Assembly: GCF_030463565.1 (NCBI RefSeq)
Contig: NC_134649.1
Coordinates: 692,001-756,000, forward strand
Length of the DNA stretch: 64,000 nt
Origin: Pelecanus crispus
Lineage: Eukaryota; Chordata; Aves; Pelecaniformes; Pelecanidae
Reading direction: 5' to 3'
In this document: positions 1 through 10,000 of the stretch, piece after piece
Layout: every line of letters starts with the position of its first letter
Position numbering within the stretch: the first letter of the stretch is position 1
The notes under the pieces: generated by a model
What the model saw: the letters and a program-made list of their open reading frames with translations, nothing else
Told to the model about the DNA's origin: nothing
Database searches by the model: none
Position numbers and translations under genes: made by a program

Positions 1-1563
1 AAACATCACATGCAAAAAATAAACCCCCCTTTGTTTTAGAACCCAAAAGGTTCCGTATTTGCTCAAGCCTCGCAAGCTGTCAGCTATTTTTTCCAGTACC
101 CTCTGTATCATCTAAGGGGAGTCCGAGCTAAACCGACGCTTATCTGGGGACCGGGGTCCAGCTGCCTCGTCTGCCACCGACTCCACCACAGCCAAATGCC
201 GCTCGTCCCGGCGCCATAAGCGCTGCTGTCCTCACGGCAGCCTGCTCGTGCCGGCAAGGCAGCGGAGGGCAGCAGGGACCCTTGCCCCGCAGGCAGCGGG
301 CACACCGTGTCCCTGGGCACAGCCCCCGGCCGACCGGGGGGTTCAGCTGCTCCCGGGGCACGGGGCGGCTTTTCCTCTCCTGCTCCGCTTCGCGCTCCAG
401 ATCTGCTGGAGCGGGAGCAGGCTGCACAGGGAGAGGAGCCGGCCCCACAGCGTCGGCTGCCGGCTGTGCAGCACCGGTCCCTCCCGGCTGGGGAGGGCTG
501 GCACGGACACCCAGCTCCGCACGCTGCCCCGCTGCCAGGCTCGCTGCCCGTGCATTTTCACAGGGTGCTTTTTTCCTTTCCATCACTTTCGCCCAGCATA
601 GGAATCGTTGGCAGTGCTAGCTTCCAGGTTATTAATTTGATCCAAGATTTTGCAGGCTTCCACAAAGGATCTTTCCGTGTGCAACTGCAGCATTTCATAC
701 GCAGCAGGTCCTGCCTAACTCTCCCTGCCACAAAAGCAGGCAGCACTGCCTGGAGCTCGCTCCCCGGGATGAGGAGCTGCGAGAAGGCTCGGCCCCGCAG
801 CCACGGCCATCACCGCCCAGCTGCTGCCTGCTCGGCTCTGGCTAATCCGCAGAGACGGGGGGGACGGAGAGGGTCTCAGCTCCTTCTCCGGGGGATATTC
901 TGGATCAGCGCTCGGCTGGCAGGATGGGCCGGTCATGGGGAGCACCCTCTGCCACACGCTTTGACCCATCTTTCGCCCCAAGCAGAGGCTGTGGGGGTGA
1001 AACGGGATGTGGGACCTCGCTGATCAGGCTGGAAAAATGGGAAAGGGGAGAGCCCTGGCCGAGGAGGAGAGTTAGCCGTGCTGGTGGGGAAAGTCCTAGA
1101 GCTAAATACCCGCTTGCAGTTTGGGTAACGGCGGGCGCGCGCAGCCGGGCGGACAGCAGCCTGTCTGCCCGCTGCAGGGGCCGGCGGGCGCGGGGAGCCG
1201 AGGGCAGCGTGCAGCTTCGCTTCCCGCTCCCGGCCACGGCTGCTCGGTCCGGCACCAACCCCGCACCCGGCAGGCGCTCGGGCCGCGTCCCTCGGGGCAG
1301 CGGCGGGCGCAGATCCCAGTCCCAGCGAGCACCCAGGGCAAGCAGCTCCATCCTGGAAATGCCAGCACCCTTCCCAATTCCAGCCCGTTCCCTCCTGTTG
1401 CCATGGCAACCCGTGACCTCACTGAATTCCTTGGAGATCTCGCCGGCATTTTCAGCAGAAACAAAGCTAATTAACACGGTTTTCCTGATGCCCTCCCTGT
1501 CTGCAGGGGCTTGGTCACGCTTGGGGCTGGGGTCCAGTTCCTCCGCCGACACGGAGAGGCAGC
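1..1563. other. 5' flank of RASGRF1, no gene seen
   Basis: No exon with recognisable protein similarity, no RNA gene and no repeat I can name. The open frames here are short or are open only because the sequence is GC-rich. G+C rises steadily from about 200 onward. A short AT-rich patch with CTAATTAACACGG sits near 1466-1480. Confidence 0.5.
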
Positions 1564-1571
1564 TTGGGACA

Positions 1572-1682
1572 AATGGAACCCCCGGGCAGAGGAGGACCCC
1601 CGGCTGCCGCAGGGACCCCCAGGTGCCGACAGGGACCCCCGGGTGCCGCAGGGACCCCCGGGTGCCGCAGGGACCGCGCGCG
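1572..1682. repeat. Short C-rich tandem array upstream of RASGRF1
   Basis: Four to five imperfect units of about 20 bp built on GGGACCCCCGGGTGCCGCA. The long C runs lie on the + strand here, opposite to the G-rich array downstream, although both share the GGGTCCC/GGGACCC core. Between the two arrays (1683-2048) is unique sequence with a short CTCTT run at 1949-1972. Confidence 0.75.
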
Positions 1683-2048
1683 GGCAGCAGGGATCACGCG
1701 CCGCCTGGCAGCCAGCCCAGCTCTCACGCGTGCCCATCGCCGCGGCGCCTGGCCGACCCAGTGCTGCTGGCTGCGGGGGAACCCCCGGGATTTGGGGAGC
1801 CCCACGGCCCTCCCTGCCCGGCGCAGGCTCCAGCTGCTGCCAGTGCCCGGTTTTCCCAGTTTTGCCCTGCTCGGCGCAGCACACAAGGCCGGTACAGAGG
1901 AGAGGGATCGAAGGGTGAGACGAAGAGAAATCAATGGAGAAACTGGGTGCTCTTCTCTTCTCTTCTCTTCCCCAGGACGGCAGGGGAGTTGGCACCCGAG
2001 GCTGGAGGGGGTGCCCGGGGGAGCACACCCCCACGCCGAGCTAGCGCA

Positions 2049-3260
2049 GGTTGGGGGTCCCACCTGGCCCGGGGGGTCCTGCACAGTCTGGGGCTCACGG
2101 CAAGCCAGGGCTTGTGCCAGCCCAGGGGCGATCTGGGGGTCCTGCGTCACCCGGGGGTCCCTGTCTGCACAGGGTCCTTCTCTGCCCGGGGGTTCCATTT
2201 GTCCCAAGGTGCTTCCTGGCCTGAGGGTCCCTTTTGGCCTGGGGTCCCACTTCACCCAGGGCTCCTATCTGGTCTGGGGGTCCCTCTTGGCCCAGGGCTC
2301 CTGCAGTGCCTAGGGCTCCGTGCTGGCCTGGGGGTCCCATGTGTCCCTGTGGTCCCTCCTGGCTGGGGGCTCCGGCTGGGCCTGGGGGTCCCATGTGTCC
2401 CTGTGGTCCCTCTTGACCCGGGGGTCCCATGTGCCCCGGGGTGCCTCTTGGCCCAGGGCTCTGGCTGTGCCTGGGGGTCCCATGTGTCCCTGTGGTCCCT
2501 CTTGGCCGGGGCTCCGGCTGGGCCCGGGGGTCCCATGTGCCTGGGGGTCCCTCTTGGCCCGGGGGTCCCGCTGTGCCTAGGGGTCCATGCTGGCCTGGGG
2601 ATCCCATGTGCCCGGGGGTCCCTCTTGGCCTGGGGGTCCGGCTGTGCCCAGGGGTCCCATGTGCCTGGGGGTCCGTGCTGGCCTGGGGGTCCCATGTGCC
2701 CGGGTGTCCCGTGTGCCCAGGGGTCTGGCTGTGCCTGGGGCTCTGGCTGTGCCCGGGGTTCCCCCTTGGCCCGGGGGTCTGGCTGGGCCCGGGGGTTCCT
2801 CTTGGCCCGGGGGTCCCTCTTGGCCCGGGGCTCCGGCTGTGCCTGGGGGTCCCATGAGCCCTGAGGTCCCTCTTGGCCCGGGGGTCTCCATGTGCCCGGG
2901 GTCCCCCTTGGCCCGGGGCTCTCGCTGTGCTTGGGGGTCCCATGTGCCCGGGGGTCCCTCTTGGCCCGGGGGTCTCCATGCGCCCGGGGTCCCTCTTGGC
3001 CCGGGGGTCCCATGTGCCCGGGGGACCCTCTTGGCCCGGGGGTCTCCATGTGCCCGGGGTCCCTCTTGGCCCGGGGGTCCCATGTGCCCGGGGGTCCCTC
3101 TTGGTCCGGGGGTCTCCATGTGCCCGGGGTCCCTCTTGGCCCGGGGGTCTCCATGTGCCCGGGGTCCCTCTTGGCCCGGGGGTCCCATGTGCCCGGGGGT
3201 CCCTCTTGGCCCGGGGGTCTCCATGCGCCCGGGGTCCCCCTTGGCCCGGGGGTCCCTCGC
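2049..3260. repeat. G-rich minisatellite with 35/70-bp higher-order structure
   Basis: About 1.2 kb of 17-18 bp monomers of two kinds, GGGGTCCCTCTTGGCCCG and GGGGTCYCCATGTGCCCG, alternating as a roughly 35-bp dimer. Near the promoter end (about 2870-3250) four monomers (18+17+17+18) make an almost perfect 70-bp higher-order unit; toward 2050 the units are diverged. Nearly every monomer carries a run of four or five G, so the + strand has high G-quadruplex potential. Long open frames on both strands arise from the repeat and are not genes. Confidence 0.92.
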
Positions 3261-3311
3261 GGTGCGGAGAGCTGCCCGCGCTGGCGGCGGCGGGCGGGGC
3301 GGGCACCCCCG

Positions 3312-3346
<35 letters not shown>
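3312..3346 (+). repeat. GCATCCC heptamer, five perfect tandem copies
   Basis: Five uninterrupted copies of the 7-bp unit GCATCCC lie in the presumed RASGRF1 core promoter, directly 3' of the large minisatellite. A polymorphic copy number is likely for such a pure short array. Confidence 0.9.
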
Positions 3347-3347
<1 letters not shown>

Positions 3348-3628
3348 GGGGGTGGGTGGGGGGGGCGGCCCCGGGGGGCGCGGCGCCGCCGCCCCCGCAG
3401 CCGGCGGCAGGAGAGGGGCCGGGCCAGCCCCGCTCGGAGCGGCTCGGCAGGGCCCGGCACGGCTCGGCACGGCGCTGCCGGGCTCCCGCTGCCGCCGGCG
3501 GCTCCGCCATCACATGACCCGCCCGTCTGCGGGAGCCGCGGCCCCGGGACGCGGCGCTTCCCCGGGCAGAGCCGGCGCCGCGGGGGGCGAGCGCTGGGCG
3601 GGCAGGGGCGGCGGGGCTCGGCCCCGCC

Positions 3629-3732
3629 ATGAGCCGCCGCCGGCTCTCCGGGGGCAGCGGGAGCCGCTGATGCGGGGGCTGCGGCTGCTCGCCAGGGACC
3701 CGCCCGCCGGCCGCCCGGCGGCGACCATGTGA
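3629..3732 (+). promoter_or_regulatory. Two overlapping upstream ORFs before the RASGRF1 start
   Basis: An ATG at 3629 in strong context (CCCCGCCATGA) opens a 13-codon frame ending at TGA 3668-3670. The A of that stop begins a second ATG (TGATG, 3670) whose 20-codon frame ends at ATGTGA, 3727-3732, 22 nt before the RASGRF1 ATG. The last sense codon is itself an ATG in good context (CGACCATGT), so it also forms a start-stop element. This matters only if the transcript starts upstream of 3629, which the sequence cannot prove. Confidence 0.6.
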
Positions 3733-3754
3733 GGAGCTGGCGGTGCCCACCAAG

Positions 3755-4030
3755 ATGCAGAAGGGGATGCGGCTCAATGACGGGCACGTCACCTACCTGG
3801 GGCTGCTGGCGAAGAAGGACGGCGCCAGGAAGGGCTACCTGAGCAAGCGGAGCTCCGACAACACAAAATGGCACACCAAGTGGTTCGCGCTGCTGCAGAA
3901 CATGCTCTTCTACTTCGAGACCGACTCCAGCTCCCGGCCCTCGGGGCTCTACCTGCTCGAGGGCTGCGTCTGCGACCGGGCGCCCTCCCCCAAGCCCTCC
4001 CTCTCGGCCAAGGACTCCCTGGAGAAGCAG
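3755..4030 (+). CDS. RASGRF1: RASGRF1 coding exon 1: N-terminus and first half of PH1
   Basis: Encodes residues 1-92, beginning [16 protein letters not shown] and ending in LEKQ before a GTGGGC donor. It holds the first strands of the N-terminal PH domain (from about residue 22, KGYLSKRSS) including the WFALLQN core. The GTG at 3743 in the same frame is not needed; the ATG at 3755 matches the known start of the family. The exon lies in the promoter CpG island, so it is much richer in G+C than the later exons. Confidence 0.96.
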
Positions 4031-7000
4031 GTGGGCGCGCCGGGGGACCCCCCACCCCCGCACCGCCCGCTCTCGGCGGGGGACGATGCCCCGGGGCCGC
4101 CCCCGCGGGGGTCCCGGCCCCGCACACGCAGCCCCGTTCCCCGGGGCTCCCGCCGGCGCCCGGGACCTGCCCCACGCGTGACCGTGGCGGGGGATGCGGC
4201 CGGGCTGTGCCGGGGGGCTGCTCGCTGGGGTTGCGCTGCCAGGCCCCCCCCCCTCCCCCCGGGCAGCGGCTGGGTCCATTACGGGGGTGCCGGCCCCCCC
4301 CCCCCCGCCATCGCGGCTAATGAGCCGCCGGTAATTAGCGGCGGGGCCCTGGCGTGGGGCGCCCCCCGGCGGGCGCGGGCCGCGCTTGGCGCAGCGGAGC
4401 CCCACGCGTGTCCGCCCCCCCCCCCCCCCGGTTTTGGGGCAGCGGCCCCGGCGGGGCGGGCGGGGGCCCGGGGCTCCCGTGGGGTCGCTCCCTCCACGCC
4501 GTGGCTCGGTCACCCGGCTTCGCTATTTCCCAGCGTGACGCAGCCCCCCGTGGGCACCCCCGGGGCTTGCCAGGATGCTGGGGGGCAAACCCGGCCCCGC
4601 AGCGCGGGCAGCTCGGGCGATGGGTTTTCAGTGCGCGGCGTTGCGGGGGGGGGGCACAAGGGCCTTGTTTTCACCAGAATTCCACCCCTGTCCCGCTCCC
4701 CACGCCTGCGGCTCCTGCTCCGGTCACAGACCCGGCTGGAAACACCGCCCGTCCCCTCCCCGGGCGGTGGGGAGCAGCGGGGCCGGGGGCCCCCCGTGCC
4801 ACACGCGGGGCTGGTGCTCGGCTGCGGGTGCTCCTGGCCAGATGCTAATGTCTGCGGGTGGAACAGCGCTGAAACAGCAAAGCCATTCCGAGGCCCTGGC
4901 AGAATCCGGGTGTCCCCCCCGGCAGTGCCCGGGGACCCGGCCGCAGGGACGGCAGCCCCCGACGGGCCCCGGGTGGGTTTCTCTCCCCTGGCTGCGCCTT
5001 TCGGGAGTGGGTAGGGTGGCACCGAGCAGCGCGGCGCGCGGTGCTGGCAACCTCTGGCTTGTTTGCCCGGTGTCCCTTGCTGGAGCTCGGGGTGCGTCTG
5101 AGCAGCCGGGCCGGGGATGGGGCTGGGGAGGAAGGATTGGCTTCCAGCCTGGGGTGCAAATCCCTGTCCGTCCCTGCCGTAGCTGCCAAAATCACCTCCA
5201 GCCTCGGGAGCGTGGACAGGAGCCCACTGTGGCTGAATTCACCCCTCGGCCGCTGCGCGTGGAGCGCGGCCGCACTCCCAGCTGTGTGCCCGTGTCGCAG
5301 AGGGCTCCGGGAAGCCCCTCGCAGGGAGGAGCCGGGGTGGTTTTCCCGGCGCTGGGTGCTTGCAGGAGGCACCGTGCATTTTGGGTCCAGCTCTGCAGGT
5401 CTTGCATAATTTCTGCCGAAGCGGGCTCCCAGGGAGGTGGTGGTGAGCGCTGCCGGCGGACCGCAGGCCAGGCCCCGTGGGCAAGGGGCCGGCTGGAAGG
5501 GGATGAGCCCCTTAATTGCCTCTGGCTAATCGTGGCACGCTCAGCGCTCCAAAAAGCCGTGCCACAAGAGCGAGGCAGTGCAGCACCACTGCTCCGTGGC
5601 ACGTCTCCTCGCTCCTGGCAGGGATCACGGGGATATTTCCCTCTTCAGATCAAAATACCCTTTGGTTTTGCAACGGCTGTGCCTCCTCGCGGTCCCGGCC
5701 CTGGCGTCGGAGCAGCCGCCGGCGTGCCGCACCGTCGGCTATAGCAGCAAGGAAGGGTCCGTGCCTGCAAGGGGGTCACGCTGCCGTCCTGTGTTGTCAG
5801 CTGCGTCCCTTTAGGTAGCAGCGTAATAGATGTTGCGCGTTCCTGGTTCGGCTTCAATCAAGCTTGCTAGCCAGGTTTAAATCAAGCTTGCTCACGGGGT
5901 TCTGACTCCTTGCGTTTGTGCAGGAGGGATTTTCCAGCGGGTGGACATTAAGGGGAGGATGTCACAGCCCCTTTCCATTTCCAAATGCACCTGGAAGATT
6001 TATCCTCAGCGTAAACGAGGGGCTGCTGTCACGGCGCAGTGAGATCCTGCCACGCCAAATGTTTACCAGGCCGCCGGTCTGCGCCGATTTACCAAGGCTT
6101 AGCGTCTGGCTCATAATTTTGTATAATTCATTAGGACAAATTTAAATGAAGCTGCTCGAGCGCTTGAATGCCCGCTGCTTTGCGAACTAATTAATGGCAT
6201 AGCAGATGAGATAAGCGGCAGAGTACGTATGGTGCAGATCTGCAGCGTGGTCTGTGCGGGAGGGTGGAAGCGAGCAAATGGCACGCAAAGCCGGCAGGTC
6301 TCCGAGTCCTGCAAACCAGATCAAACGTTTTCTTCCAGCTCACCTGGTGCCGAGCTGCTTCAGCATCGCTGGATCTTCCTTTGAAAGGAAGGTGCCGAGG
6401 AAATTTCTAGCATTGCCCGTGCTCACCATTAATTGTTTTCTGAGGGTATTTATCTATCTGGGCAGTTTCGGCTGGAGCTATGAGGACAGTATTGCCTGCA
6501 GCAGAGGGGTTTCAGGTTTAGATTCCTTCTTCACTGGAGTAAAGCCTGAAAGGTTTCAAATTCTCTACAAAGGAGAAATTTTAAAAGGTGGGTCTTTCAA
6601 AACCCCCTCTTTTTTAAGGTTCACGTATTTCACCTTTGGTGGGGCATTTTTTTTTTCTGGGAACGCAGTGTATTTTTAGTGTGTACATGTGAGAATAAAG
6701 GAGCAAAGTTATTTGAAAAACTGAAACACCGAAGGGGGGATTTGGATGCCTCTGGAAACTTTATTTTTCTGGTTTTGTTACATTTTTCCGCAAATGAAAT
6801 TTTCTTCAAACCGGTTTGATTCGGACGATGTTTTATTGTTGGGTGGGCTTCAGGCTGTGGCCTGGAGGAAGGGTCCGCTGTGCCCCGCTCGGTCTGGGAG
6901 GTCGGGGTTGGGGCTGCTCGGGGCGGCGGTGCCGGCGGTGCTGGGGCGAGGCGGGGGGGTCCGAACCCTCCCTTCTCTTCTGCCGCGGTGTCTGGGCCGT

Positions 7001-10000
7001 GCCGACCCCCGGGACCTGCTGTCCCCGGTCCCCCGGGCGTGGGGGTGCTGGGATGTGCTTTCACGTGGCCGCGTCTCCTGCCTCTTGGTGGAGGGGGCCA
7101 GGAGAGACCCCCCGGGTCTGTGCCTTGCAGGGGAGGGCGGGCAGGATGCGGGGTGCCCCGGGCGGGACTGCACGCGGTGGGGTGCAGCCAAAAGGAGATC
7201 CCGGCGGAGGAGCTGAGCCGGCACAGAGCTCTGGAGCTGATCTGTCCCCGACCTCGTGGCCGTGGGCTCTGGACCGGGAAGGCCCCGGCGTGCGGAGAGG
7301 GCTCTCCCATCGCACGTGAGTTGGGCGGCGGGAATCCCGGCTGGGTTTGCTCCGTGGATCCAGCCTTGAGTGAGATTTGCAGACCCGTACCCTGATGCCA
7401 CGAGTCGTTCTTAACCAGCAGCCCTCTGTGCCTCAGACAAGAGCCAACGCGGTGCTGAGTCAAGTGGTAGCACTGCGCGAAACCCTTGACTTGAAACTCC
7501 GACGCTCTCTGGAGCTATGAGTCTTTTTTTTCCCACAAAGCCTGGGCTGCTCTTGTGAACACGCAGCCAAGAGCTGGAGATTTTCTTCCCCGTCTCTGAA
7601 GCGTTTGCCGGGGATGGGCGTCACAGGGGTGCTATCAGGGGGCACGCAGGACGCAAGGAAGCGTTTTGCACCATGGTGCAAAGCTGAGGACGAGCGGTCA
7701 GCGGGTGGGCGCGCGTGGCTGTGGTCTCCCAGTGGGATGGGAGAAGGCTTGTGGAAACGGTCCCCGCCGGCACGTCGGGGAAGGAGTTTATCTTCCATCT
7801 CCCTGGCGTGCGTCCAGCCCCCGTCCCGCTCGTCTCCCTGCGCGGCTAAGGAGGGTGCGAGAAAGCCCCGTCTCTTTTCAGCACCAGCAGCACAAAGAGC
7901 AGCGGGTGCCGAGCAGAGACAAAGCGCAGTCACCGAGGGCACCCTGTCCGGTGGCACCCGTCCCTCAGACACTGGAAAAGCTGGAGGGGAGCGGAGCTGG
8001 GGGGTGCCTGGGTGCCTTGGGGACGCCTGCGCTCCCCGTGCATCGGGCGGGAGGAACCTGCAGCAGCCCCAGCCAGCCCAGCAGCTCCCACTCGGAGCCG
8101 TCCCTGGCAGCCGGCGAGCTCGGGCAGCTCTCCGAGGGTGCGGCAGCGTGGGCTGCGGGATCCAGCTGTGCCCGTCCCCGCACGGGGGGCTCACCTGGGC
8201 AGAACGGGCTGCTGCGGGTGAGCCGGCGACAAACGCAGTCTCGCTCTGCGGGTGGGACGGGGCAGGCACCCGCTGCTGGTCCCTCTGACGAAGAGGGTGG
8301 TGACGGCCCTTCTGGAGCAGCCAGGCATTCGGCCAGACCTCCTCCAGCGTTAGATGCGGGTGCCTTTGCTGGGTGCTGCTGTCCCAGTCCCCATGGCAAT
8401 GATAGAACCACGGAATGCTTTGGGTGGGAAGGGACCCTTAGAGCCCACCCAGCCCAGCCCCTGCAGTGCCAGGGACAGCTTTAACCAGCCCAGGGTGCTC
8501 ACAGCCCCGTCCAGCCTGGCCTGGGATGTTCCCAGGGATGGAGCATCCACCGCCTCTCTGGGCAACCTGTGCCAGTGCCTCACCATCCTCAGTGTGAAAA
8601 ATTTCTTCCTTACATGATGATGGGCAGCGCGTGCCCCCCGGAGCCCCTGGCTCTTTCCAGCAATGGCCAGGGGAGCCGCGGGATGACGGGTCCCCCCCGG
8701 GTGCCTGTTAAGTGGTGGGGTTGTCCGGGCCACGGGCCGTGCTCTAGACGAGCGGGAGCAGCAGCAGAGGCCACACAAGCAGCTCTGAGCATGGTCCCGA
8801 GTTGAGGCGGGCAGGGGAGGGCTCGGAGCAGGGTGCAGCTCCGGTGCCGGTGGCAGGAGGGGACAGATCCTGCGCAGCTTCTCGCCGGGGCGAGCAGGGC
8901 GTCCATGGGCACCCCGAGCAGGGCTGCCCCGCAGCCTGGGCACCCTCTGCTCCGCTCCGGGGGTGCGGGGTGGCGGGGCGAGGATGCTCCCGCTGCAGGC
9001 TGCGGGGCAGCCGCCCACCCGCCGGAGCCCGGCGTGCAGGCGGCGAAGCAAAGCGAGCGGGTGCCGGGTGGGACGACGGGGCTGGCTGGAGGCAGCGAGC
9101 GATCCCCGTGCCACACGGAAGTCCTGCGTTCAGCCGTGCACCCAGCCACGGCCGAGCCTGTGCAAAACATGCAAAAAAAAATGCGCACAGGAGGGTAGCG
9201 CGCTTCTCATCTTCTAGAAGAGTCTGGTTTTTCTTCGGGGTATCAGGCTGAGTATGCTGCTGCCTGATTGCCGTCTTTCTGATTATTCACAGGATGCTTA
9301 TTCAAAGGACAGGATAATGTAGTGTGATCTGTGTGACTGATGGCGGTGAAGTGATTACAGCTCAGCCTGAGCTCAGGACACCTTGCCTCTGCGGGAGCTG
9401 GCTTTGTCACAGGATGAAAAACTATTCCCCAAATTTGTCATAGAAATCCAAATAAGGCAATTTTTGGGACAACATGGCCTTCTTACCAATGTTCTGCGAA
9501 CAGAGGAGCTAAAGTCCCGGAGTGAGTTGTTCCCCCGGCAGCGCATGCGACGCGGGCGCGAGGCTGTGCTCGTCGCCGTCGCCAAGGGGTTTGCGGTGCT
9601 GGTGAACCAAGCGACGTGGAACGCGCTCATCCACCACCGGTGGCCGGGGCTCCGGGTGCGTTTTTTTGAACGTTTACAAGCGGTTTTCCAGAAGGCTGGG
9701 ATCCGCCGTAAGCGATCGCTGCCTTTTGCACGTCCTCGCCAGCGCAAAGCGCGTGTGCCTGCAGGTTGTGGGCAGCGGCCAGGTCCGCTGCGTGTGGCGT
9801 GCTCAGCGGTAAGCACCCGCCTGTCCCCAGCCCCGGCGGGGCCTCAAACACCTTCCTGAGGTTTTCCAGGTCCGGAGATAAGTTTAGCATCCATGTCTCA
9901 GGTACTCGAGCTCCAGCTTCCACAGTGCAGCTGGGAGCGGGAGCAGCAGCCCCCCCGGGGCAGTGGGAATCCCGTCGGAGAAGCTGTTGGTTGTTGGATG

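Larger units (their letters stand above)
3255..3754 (+). promoter_or_regulatory. CpG-island promoter and 5' UTR region of RASGRF1
   Basis: Very G+C-rich, CpG-dense sequence between the upstream minisatellite and the first coding exon, with GC boxes (GGGGCGG type) and no TATA box near a plausible start. It contains five GCATCCC heptamers (3312-3346) and the uORFs at 3629-3732. CpG density continues through exon 1 into about 4550. The transcription start cannot be placed from sequence alone. Confidence 0.65.

Noticed and set aside
1-1500. Possible miR-184 gene, which lies on the RASGRF1 side of this locus in mammals
   Set aside because: I looked for the mature sequence by eye and did not find it; it is probably further upstream.
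924-2864. Plus-strand 646-codon open frame upstream of RASGRF1
   Set aside because: Same cause: GC-rich flank plus repeat, lacking similarity to any family and spanning the array.
2095-4513. Minus-strand open frames of 565 and 753 codons resembling collagen (Gly-Pro-rich repeats)
   Set aside because: They are translations of the G-rich minisatellite and CpG island. Mixed 17/18-bp monomers keep several frames open on both strands, and there is no start context, splice structure or conserved domain.
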